From positions 15,328,001 through 15,392,000 of the forward strand of contig OX387201.1 in assembly GCA_947561715.1 (NCBI GenBank): DNA of 64,000 nt. The letters are read 5' to 3'. Below, piece by piece: positions 37,431-48,300 of the stretch. Within the stretch, counting starts at the first letter, position 1. Each line of letters opens with the position of its first letter. The DNA is from Ascidia mentula. Lineage: Eukaryota > Chordata > Ascidiacea > Phlebobranchia > Ascidiidae. A model generated the notes under the pieces. It was not told the DNA's origin and ran no database searches. It was given only the letters and a program-made list of their open reading frames with translations. The position numbers and the translations under genes are program-made.

Positions 37431-38801
37431 ATGAAGCTTCTTGACTGCTGCATTGTTGCTTGTTTCGCCGCGTTGGGTCTAGTAGGACTAGTAGGAGTAT
37501 TTGGAGAATTGAGAAAATCAATCAAATGGACAGATGATGGGTGCAAGTTCAAGGTACGTGCGTTATTTCAGGGTTGAGTAACAGCGGCCAATCATGCAAA
37601 TTCGCTTCAGAACCATGAACCTGTACGTCTTCGTGGAGATGCAGGCATAACTTCTGGTTACTGTCAACCGAACTTTTACTACAACCCAAGCATTCAGTGG
37701 TGCAATGAATGTTATAAAGGTTACTCCAACTGCTGTTGGAATTCCTTTCGGCGTTGCTATTACCTATGGTAGGCGATATTGTGACATTAAGTTTGTAAAC
37801 CATGCTTCCAGCATTCGCCATGTTGTTAATACAGCAATATATCTCTCCTTGGTTTGCAGTAAATTGAATCGTAATGTTTATGCCAAATCAATAGTGTTAC
37901 GTGAATGTACCTGCTATGTTTGGGCCCCTTTGTTTGTTGTGATATAACGGACGAACAATGAAACCAAAATGTGGCAACGCGTGTCCAATACTTTGAAAAA
38001 GATTAAGATTTGTCTGGCAACGCGTGTCCAATACTCACAATTGTTATCTTGCACTGGTAATTCAATCTGAATCACAGTAAGATCATTGGTCTTTTTGACG
38101 GAAGTAAGATCTATTTGCTTCATGTTTTGTTGATTCAGGGAAAAATGTGTGGCTGGGGATCTTGTAAACTCCACTCATTCACCACCAAACAATTCTTTGT
38201 CGAATATAACTTCCACCAAACAAGTGGAGACAACTTTATCTACAAACACTAGTGAAAAGAACAGTGATTCACCCCCTCCACCTACAACGACAACGGAAGC
38301 AGCCAAGGTAAGCTCGGTGTTACATTCGAAATATCCAAACATGGATTTCACACGAAATATTACAGTTTGATGTCCTTACTTACAACATAGCCTAAAAGCT
38401 TGTGTGTCTAAAGCGTGCATGACTTGTGTGTCTTAAGGCACAACTTTGAGGAAATACATTTTCTGTTCCAATAGAACCAATTGCATGTTGTCTGATAATA
38501 TTTTTCGGTGGCACCCATGGCATTTGATCCAATATCTACTCTCCGTTGCACAAAAAAATAAATGTCGAATGTCTTTCAGCATCAAACTCGTGCCAATGCA
38601 AAACCCACCGAGGACAAGAAACCAAGAAGCGCTCACCCTACATCAGACCTAACAACAAAACCAGTTGGAAATTCCTGGAAGCCAGCTGATATCGTGGGGT
38701 CAATTGTTGCAAGCATTATCGCGCTGATCTGTTTCGTTTTGGTGGTAAGCGTGACAACAGACTGTTGCTCATGTATTCGGCGGAGATACGAAATGCTTTA
38801 G
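37431..38801 (+). CDS. receptor B: compact 8-Cys type I membrane protein with short tail
   Basis: Exons 37431-37553, 37611-37768, 38139-38307, 38580-38801; phases close to 223 aa. The first exon fuses what are two exons in A, C and D: the signal peptide (MKLLDCCIVACFAALGLVG) and the KWTDDGCKFK segment. The cysteine pattern C-x12-C-x2-C-x6-CC-x6-C-x6-C is identical to receptor A although most other residues differ, which marks the cysteines as the conserved core. The stalk is Thr/Ser/Pro-rich with NST, NNS and NIT sites. The last exon encodes the helix IVGSIVASIIALICFVLVVS and a short basic tail with CCSC and RRRYEML. That tail type reappears at the end of receptor C. It is the most diverged member and probably the oldest split in the array. 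Confidence 0.75.
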
Positions 38802-40328
38802 ATTGAATTTTGGAAAAGGGCAAAGGCCATCGTTCCTCTAAATATTTTTAACACGAAACAAACGCTTTCAGTTACAGTTTTCATTTGTCAAAACTTTAGT
38901 ATTTACAACAAAAATGGCGGTTTACCCATTAATATAGCCAAAATACTTTTCCAAAATTCAATCTAAAGCATTTAGTATTTACCCAACAAAAATTTTATAT
39001 TTTGGTTTTTATTTTGTTTACTTTCTTAGCGTTTTTAGTTTGAACAAATATAGCTAAAGGAACAAATTTTATTCCCTTATGATATACGTCATCCATTTGC
39101 TTTGATTCCGTTATTATATACGCTTTCATATACTTTTGTTGTGACACGTCCATTTTTTTAAACCTAAAAATGCCTGTTGAATATGTTGAATAAAATGTTG
39201 AATGACCCTTGGTAATGTGTGCGTAATCGTAAAATATATTTGACCCCAAATCGTCATAGTAATTAATAGTGTGTTAAAGTGGCAAACTCGTTATAGTTCG
39301 TCTGCAAAGGGAGATGATAAATCTGCTGTGTTAACTCGCAAAACTCAAAGAGTTTCATATTTGTTTAAACTTGATTTACCACCCATGTATTCAGCGCGCA
39401 CAGAAAATAACACAACAAGTCAGAAAAGCGAGTTGACATAAACGAGTCACCTTGAATGTCGAAACGTAACATTTTTGTTATTGCGAGACCAATGATGTTT
39501 TTTCTTAAACTCACTGGGATTTGAACCCAAGATTTCCTGACCATAAATCCCAATTAAGTTTTTTCTTGGTAAAAGCATCCCAACGAATAACGTCTCGTGG
39601 GTGTCATCTAGCGGAAAATTTTTATTTCTTTGTTTGACTGAGGAGAACCACGCAGTGACAAAAGTGGTTTGTGAAAATTTATTTTCTTTTCTTTGGGGTC
39701 GTCGACTTGCCCAAATAAGTTAAAATAAGGTCCAAATTTTGGGTAAAGATCAAAATTTGTCATAATCATTTCAAACAAAAAACTTGCGAAGGGGTCAATC
39801 CTTGCGAAGGGGGTCAACTTAAAAAGATTGCTTTCATGTGTTTTAACGATGTATGAGCATCACAACATTTCATACAACAATTTCATAATGTTCAAAATCC
39901 GACCCAGATAGACTGACTGTTGTTAGTGGTACCAAAACTTAGCCTACGTTCTTGTAAGTTACACCCTATATATCAAGTCTGTGGTAGTTGATCTGTCGAA
40001 AGCGGCTATCTGTCAGTAGAAAAAAGGACTTTCGTGGTTTTTCTAAAAGTTGCAAATTCAAATCGTTAAGATTACCGTTCGTCGTGTAGAGAACTTATAA
40101 TGTACAAATAATTGCAGCACACATAACACACAACATGTATCACTTACACAGAATTTTATAGTTCAACCAAACAATTTAGTTGTGGTGTTCTTGTTCAAAT
40201 TGGTATGGTTACTATATAGTGTATGCCAATGGTAACACAGACGCCTTATATTATATTCACAGACTGCTTTCAAGGTGGGGAAAAAGAGACTGCAGAAACA
40301 AAATAAAGAAACCAAAAGTTCAGTTTAC
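38802..40328. repeat. spacer shared with 50057-51850
   Basis: Sequence downstream of the receptor B stop matches sequence downstream of the receptor C stop almost throughout. Identity rises to near-complete from about 39.95 kb. It includes a tRNA-like box B at 39516-39528 (minus strand). No gene is seen. Confidence 0.7.
39480..39570 (-). mobile_element. possible tRNA-derived SINE remnant
   Basis: The minus strand has GGGTTCAAATCCC, a perfect-looking polymerase III box B, in the setting of a spaced GGGATTTATGG upstream. A convincing box A and a cloverleaf could not be drawn, so this is a relic at best. The duplicate copy has the box at 50832-50844. Confidence 0.35.
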
Positions 40329-40382
40329 CTAAATTTTCTTGGTGGTCAACATCTTGGCCATATTTTCGCGAGACCTTCCCAT
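40329..40382 (-). pseudogene. dead copy of DHX37 exon 1 (unit in front of receptor C)
   Basis: The minus strand opens ATGGGAAGGTCTCG like DHX37 exon 1 (28417-28363). It keeps the following GTAAACTG donor and the upstream flank. One base is lost after the fifth codon, so the frame ends in TAG at the splice site. There is no second exon nearby. It marks the left boundary of the duplicated unit within DHX37. Confidence 0.9.
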
Positions 40383-41279
40383 TGTAATTTATGCACAGAC
40401 ATTCACCACTTGCACCAGTAAAAAGAAAAATATCAAAAAAACGTGTAATCGTGCATGCTTAGTTGATAACAATATATCGGATGAGCAAACCTAAATTTTT
40501 CTTTGTTTCAAAGATTACGATCGGGTGTGCAAACGTATTCTCCGATCTACCTATTCAACAGCAAATATAAGAAACGATACTTGTTCGATGACAACCAATA
40601 ATTGTAAAGTTATGATACAATTGTTGTGTGTTTTCTTCCCAATATTTGTAGAGTTTTGTTTTACGCTGCGCACCAATTTGTTTCGATCAAGGTAAGACAT
40701 CAATCAAACCTCTCTGAAGTTACCAGAGATATTCCTGAGGGAATATAACCTGCTCTTTTTGTATGTGTATAGGTATACATTCTTTGTTATTGCTTGGGCA
40801 TTTACAGATGTTGTTAACTTTACTTCTGCCATTTCGGCGAAATATTTTAATTTCATATTGAATTTCACGCACAAATAAACACAGCTTCATACGGTATTTT
40901 AAAAACGAAACACAAGTATTGCATATCAATTAGAACACGATGTCTTTCAAGAAACATCAAAAATAACTCTAACACCAATAGGTTATCAATGTTTACGATC
41001 ATTTCTTATACAAGGTATATGTTGAGGCAGCAGTGGTTTTGGTTGCGAGCGTACACAAAGGCAGATAATGCAAAGGTCGCTATAGATACAGGCGAACATT
41101 TGAAACCTCACCGGGCTGTAGGATTTTTTTAATTTTTACGGCCCGGAAAAATTTCAACTGTTCCCCTATGCAAGAGACCATGTCGCCATTCTCTACGCGG
41201 GTGAAGGGCTTTTTATATGTCGTCACCTGCGGTTAAGCTCATTTCGCTGGGAAACTTGAAAACCGTTGCCATTTTAACT

Positions 41280-42245
41280 TATGTACCAATTTAATAATAT
41301 TCCAGACAATAATTTTTTGAAAATTAGTGTAGATTAATTAATCTAAGAACATGTATATCTCATTGCCATTGCGTTCTTGAACACCTATAAAATTAATCGC
41401 AACAATATGGTTTTGACTGTGGGTATTTTATTTTAAGACTTAGCCTAGAAAATGTCGATTGCGGCCCTAAGTTCAATTGTAGTTTTAAGCATGTTCCGGG
41501 ACAAAGAATTTTTTAAAAATTCAGAACATGTATATCACAATATCAATGCGTTTTTTAAACACCTTTGAAGTATATCGCAACGAAATGGGTTGACCGGGGT
41601 CACGACATGTGAATCCCAGAATGCGCGTATATGTTCCTCAATGTGTACACAGCGATCATTTGCGGCGCTGAATACAAGTGCCAATTTAATAATATTCCGG
41701 GCCATAGGCCTACAGTTTTTTCAAATCATTGGTGTAGATAAAGGTCAGAGCATGTAGGTCTCATTAACATTGCGTTTTTTTGAACACCATACAAAGTAAA
41801 TCGCAACGAAATGTGTTTGACCGCGGTCATGCTGTGTGATTCCCAGCATTAGTTGCGATATACTTTATCCATGTTCTGAGCTTTATCTACATCAATTTTT
41901 AAAAAAATCTATGCCCCGGAACATGCTCAAAACTTCAATTGAACTCAGAGCCGCAATCGACATTTTGTAGGCCAGTCTTATAATTAAACCACCCACAGTC
42001 AAAATCATTTCGTTTAGATATATTTTATAGGTGTTCAAAGAATGCAATGATACACCAATTCAAAACAATCTATGGCTCGGAACATTATTAAATTGGCACT
42101 TGTATGCAGCGCCCCAAAGGCTCGCTGTGTTGGCTTTGACAAACGATGAGCATGCTGCGATTCACACGGTCAAACCCATTTCGTTGCCATATACTTTATT
42201 GGTGTTAAAAAATTGTAACTTTATCAGTATAAATATTTTTTAGAG
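41280..42245. repeat. cluster of ~200-bp direct and inverted repeats
   Basis: Three direct repeats (near 41285, 41490, 41675) share AATTTAATAATATTCC, ATGTATATCTCAT and ATCGCAACGAAATG motifs. Two copies near 41860-42010 and 42020-42200 run in the opposite direction. The whole could fold back on itself. A near-identical cluster lies at 52750-53710 and a fragment at 58390-58665, always upstream of a receptor first exon. Confidence 0.75.
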
Positions 42246-42379
42246 ACCTTCTTGGATTAAAATATTTGTTAATGTACTATTGGTGCAAATATGTTGTTTG
42301 AAGCTAAGTTTACTCATGCGTGAAATAATTTCAGCGAAAAATATTAATTTAGCCGAATTGGCGGTTGTCTTTTCTACTG

Positions 42380-45300
42380 ATGAAGTTCAAAGCCGCAGGT
42401 TGTTGTATATCGATTTTGATCTTGAGTTTTGGCGTAAAGGTAAGATTATGACAATAAATTAGTTTTAAAACTTACCTAAAGTGAAGTAAGCTTTTGGTTT
42501 AAATTTTGTAAATTGTTTGGTTTAGACTGCGATGGTACTCAGTAGTACGTTTCTAACTGTGATACCATATAACATTCATGGTTATTACCAGTCAGTGGTG
42601 GGATTTTAGCCGTCTCACGAAATTTGATGAGATTAGCAAACCGGTTAGCATCACTGGTTACTGTCAATGGATTTTGGATCTTAGAACCCGTTGAAAAATA
42701 TGTCTTTTGTGATAGAACCGGCTGACAAAAAATTTGAATCCCCCCACTGACACTGGTTATACTGCATTTAAATCCCCGAATGGCAATCTATCGAAATGCG
42801 CAACTTGTCGATTATCATAGGCTATACATAACTTAGGGTTCAACGTAACTTTACGCAGTTGGTCGATTTAATGCCATGGCATGGGCTACAAATATATTCA
42901 TATGTTTGCGCTTTCGTGTTCAAATTTGATCTAACTGCCAAAAAAATAACTGCTGAATGGTCAAATATTTAGTCGTGCAACAAAAATTATGAATACTGTT
43001 TGCCCCACTGTTTCTTCGACCAGAGGCTGTAAAACCTGTATTTACAAAACAGTTATGCTTGCAATTATTTTATAGGTTAGCCAGCAAGCACCTAGACTAA
43101 TATTTGGGAATGATGGGACGTGTAAGTGGAAGGTAGGCTCTATTCCATAAATAAGCCTAAAGTGTTACCACATAAATATGTTTTATCAATGAGCATTTAA
43201 CTTGCTGGATGTTATGGCACACTATGCACTAAAAGTAAATATTGTACAGAATCAACCAGTTCGCCTTCTGTTGCCAAATGGTTCTGGCTTTATATCTGGT
43301 TTCTGTGGTCCAAAAGAATACTACAATCCAACAGAACACAAGTGTATGGAATGTATTGATAAATTGAGCAATTGTTGCCAAAATACTTTGGAGAAATGCC
43401 ATTACACCAGGTAGGTTATTGCACCAACTGTTATAAAAATACTTTAAAAAAATGCTTTCTATGGATTAACATAGGCATTCTGTTGCTGTGGATAAAAACA
43501 GACATAAAATATGGGTATTTCTATACTACAAGTCTGTTTTTGTTGATCATTTGTCTGTAGTAAATCACATTTGAAATAATATGGCTCTAACTAAAAAAAG
43601 CAGTAGCTTTTTCCTGCAGGATCAGCCTGCCTCATCAGGCATATATATTTCGCCCAATGGGCATCTTCAGTTCCTTGAAGTAAACACAATATATTATTTA
43701 AAAATGTCTGAAAAACAACAACAGAAAAAAGGGCTAGGTCTGCATCTGCAGTTTTGATTAGATCCCAATTTTTCAATATTTGAAGTCGGTTTTGATATCC
43801 AGTTTTAGTGATCACCATGAAAAACTGCGATGACCTATGTAAACTCCTGAAAAACATAACATTGGGCATAAAGCCCTGCATCTGCAGTTTTGGTTAGATC
43901 CCAATATTTCAATTTTTGATGTCAGTTTAAAAATATATTGTTTATGTAGAGAACGATGTCGTGCTGAAGGGCTGATTTCACCACCCAACACATCTCAACC
44001 ACCTGCTGCAAATGAAACTTTTCCAACCGAAGCAACCATGATATCAGCTAATATAAGTGAAGGCAACAAAACAACCACAGCTCCTCGCTCAGAGCAACCA
44101 ATACCAACAACAACAACAAATATTGAAAAATGGAAGGTACAGTTGCTCAAATGTCTGAAATTTTGAGAGCAGGCTGTGTTTTGACTGCCATAAAAACGTA
44201 TTACAGACTCCACTGTTTTCCAACTTGAAAAAGATATATCTATCCTTAGTCTAAAAAACAAATTATCAAGCTTGTTAGAAAGAAAACCTGAAAGGGTAAA
44301 GTAAAGTAAGCTTTTGGTTTAAATTTTGTAAATTGTTTGGTTTAGACTGCGATGGTACTCAGTACATTTCTAAGTGTGATACCATAAAACAGTGGTTATT
44401 ACGGCTTTCAAATCCTCGAATGGCAGTCTATCGAAATGCGCAACTTGTCGATTATCATAGGCTATACATAACTTAGGGTTCAACGTAACTCTTCTCAGTT
44501 GGTCGATATAATGCCATGGCATGGGCTACGAATATATACATGTGTTTGCGCTTTCGTGTTCAAATTTGGTCTAACTGGCAAAAAAATAACTGCAACTGAA
44601 TGGTCAAATATTTAGTCGTGCAACAAAAATTATGAATACTGTTTGCCCCACTGTTTCTTCGACCAGAGGCTGTAAAACCTGTATTTACAAAACAGTTATG
44701 CCTGCAATTATTTTATAGGTTAGCCAGCAAGTACGTAAACGAATATTTTGGAATGACGGGACGTGCAAATTTGAGGTAGGCTCTATTCCATAAACAAGCC
44801 TAAAGTTTTACCACATAAATATGTTTTACCAAAGAGCATTTGACTTGCTGGATGTTATGGCACACTATGCAGTAAAAGCATAGGCGTAGAGTTTTGTACA
44901 TCAACGGGGGTGCGTCGAAAAAAATACAAACATCAGATGGTCGTTTGTACGCCAAATATAAAGTCATAGCGTCGTCCATACATATTTATTGGCCAAAAAA
45001 ACTGGACGAAACGTGGTTTTCGGGATAAAGTCGATTTCTCTATACACGCGATAAAATCTTCCTTTTTCACGTTCGTCACCAACGTAATTTCGCTTGTGTT
45101 GCGTAATTGTAGATCGCGTATACGATGCAAACGAAACCGTGTGTTAAGTACCTTTATGAGTGTAATCAGAAAAGAAATGCGCCTTCATTTTTGTTGCGGT
45201 TTAAAACCGGCGAAAGCCGAAAGAACGCGGTGCGATTATGTGGTTAAATTGAGAAAAGGTCGGGGGTGCGCTGCACCCCTGCACCCCCGTACTCTACGCC

Positions 45301-48300
45301 AGTGAGTAAAAGTAAATATTGTACAGAGTCAACCAGTTCGCCTTCTGTTGCACATTGGCTCTGGCTTTATATCTCGTTTCTGTGGTCCAAAAGAATACTA
45401 CAATACAACAGAACACAAATGTATGAAATGTATTGGAAAATTGAGCAATTGTTGCCAAAATACTTTGGAGAAATGTCATTTCACCAGGTAGGTTATTGCT
45501 CCAACTGTTGTCGAAATACTATCAAAAATCTATTAATTAACATAGGCATTCTGTTGCTATGGATATGATTAAACATAAAAGTTGTTACCACACTTTATAG
45601 CCAACAAAAGTTTTTAAATTTGGATTTAACTATACGTTGGGCATTATGCTGTTAAGTTTTCTGTATCAACTACCTTGTGTTTTCCCAATTACTGCGATGT
45701 AGATCAGACCAAATAAAAGTAGGTATACCCACATCGTAGCACTTTTATTGGCATAATATGTTTTCTCGTTCATATGGCAATAATTCTTTCCATATTTACT
45801 GGTAAGGGTATTTCTATGCTAAAAATCTGTTTTTCAATCAATAGCATGCAGTGAATCAAATTCGAAAAAATAAGCTTTATATGTAGAGAGGAATGTCATG
45901 CTAAAGGGCTGATTTTCCCACCCAACACATCTCAACCACCTGCTGCCAATCAAACCTTTCTAACCAACGGAACCACAATATCAGCTAATATAAGCGGAGG
46001 CAATGAAATGACCACGACAACCTTTTCACATCAACCAATACCAACAACAACACCAAATATGGAGAAGGTACAATTGCATTGCTCAAATGTCTTTAATATT
46101 GAGAGCAGACTGTGTTTTGACTGCTGTAAAAACGTATTACAGGCTCCACTGTTTTCCAACATTAGAAGGATATATCTGTAGTCTAAAAAGCGAATTATCA
46201 TGCTTGTTAGGAAGACACTTAAAACCCAAAAGAGTCACTAAGGCAACTTTTGTACAAATGGATTTTTGGTACCATGGTTTCATGTTCAGGCAAATAAACA
46301 TATATATATATATACATGTTTTGTAACCATTTTTCCAAGAGCAAAACATAAATTGTAGGAAAAAAATATGTACTTTTAATGCAACGTTGGAGCTCTTTTT
46401 ACAGCCCAAATTCGATAATCAGTGCAGTCTACAACCAGTCTCTGTTTTTGACCTGGCAATTTTGCCCAAAACTTATCCTGACCATGTGACGACATAAAAT
46501 TAGAAAAATATGGTTGTATTGCTGAACGTTGGTTGAAATTGTCATTGGCCCATCTAAGAATACGTAGTTGAATATACAAGCAAAGTGTTTCAACAATCCC
46601 TAATTGTAACTTAAAATACCTTGTCCGATGTATACCCATATCCAGGGCATCCCCAATCTCCCTTTACTAGGTATATTAAAAGGTAAATCTGATTCCTCCC
46701 TGTTGGTTTCTTCCCAGGAATAACATGTTTCGTGTAAACTGTACTATATACTAGTCCATTTCTATAGATTTCGCATGATTCTCAAACTAACAAATGTTGT
46801 GTTGATTTTGAGTAACTCTAATTTGGACATGTTTTACTGGTTTACAGCCTCCCGCAGAATCACCAATACAGCCTCCTTCCAAAAGTGAACATGAAATCGC
46901 ATCTACACCACCCAACACATCTCAACCACCCGCTGCCAATCAAACCTTTCTAGCCAACGGAACCACAATATCAGCTAATATAAGCGGAGGCAACAAAATG
47001 ACCACAACAACCTTTTCAGAGCAACCAATACCAACAACAACACCAAATATGGAGAAGGTACAAAAATTGCATTGCTCAAATGTCTTTAATACTGAGAGCA
47101 GACTGTGTTTTGACTGCTGTAAAAACGTATTACAGGCTCCACTGTTTTCCAACGTTAGAAAGATCTATCCGTAGTCTAAAAAGCGAATTATCATGCTTGT
47201 TAGAAAGACACTTAAAACCCAAAAGAGTCACTAAGGCAACTCTTGTGCAAACGGGTTTTGTACTTTTAATGCAACTTTGGAGCTCTTTTTACGGCCCAAA
47301 TTCGTTAATCAGTGCAGTCTACAACCAGTCTCTGTTTTTTTCCTGTTTTTGACCTGGCAATTTTGCCCAAAACTTATCCTGACCATATGATGACATAAAA
47401 ATTACAAAAATATGGTTGTATTGCTGAACGTTGGTTGAAATTGTCATTGGCCCATCTAAGAATACATAGTTGAATATAAAAGCAAAGTGTTTCAACAATC
47501 CCTAATTGTAACTTAAAATACCTTGTCCGATGTATACCCATGTCCAGGGCATCCCCAATCTCCCTTTACTAGGTATATTAAAAAGTAAATCTGATTCCTC
47601 CCTGTTGGTTTCTTCACAGGAATAACATGTTTCGTGTAAACTGTACTATATACTAGTCCATTTCTATAGATTTTGCATGATTCCCAAACTAACAAATGTT
47701 GTGTTGATTTTGAGTAACTCTAATTTGGACATGTTTTACTGGTTTACAGCCTCCCGCAGAATCACCAATACAGCCTCCTTCCAAAAGTGAACATGAAATC
47801 GCATCTACACCACCCAACACATCTCAACCACCCGCTGCCAATCAAACCTTTCTAGCCAACGGAACCACAATATCGGCTAATATAAGCGGAGGCAACAAAA
47901 TGACCACAACAACCTTTTCAGAGCAACCAATACCAACAACAACACCAAATATGGAGAAGGTACAATTACATTGCTCAAATGTCTTTAATACTGGGAGCAG
48001 ACTGTGTTTTGACTGCTGTAAAAACGTATTACAGGCTCCACTGTTTTCCAACGTTAGAAAGATATATCCGTAGTCTGAAAAGCGAATGATCATGCTTGTT
48101 AGTTCTAAGGCAACTCTTGTGCAAATGGATTTTTGTTACCATGGTTTTATGTTCAGGCAAATAAACATACATAGTTTGTTGCTAACGCTGCCAGGCATAC
48201 TATTTAGTAATGAAAAGCTCGTCTGGCAAAAGAAAAACTTGTTTGTTCGACGTTTCGGTTGTTATACAACAAACCTTCATCAGGATAATGAAGTAAAAAG

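Noticed and set aside
39516-39528. Functional tRNA gene
   Set aside because: Box B is good but no box A or cloverleaf could be drawn; at most a SINE relic.
39365-39553. Minus-strand open frame duplicated at 50573-50869
   Set aside because: It lies over a tRNA-like box B repeat and is shared only because the segment is duplicated; the two copies differ by frame-affecting changes.
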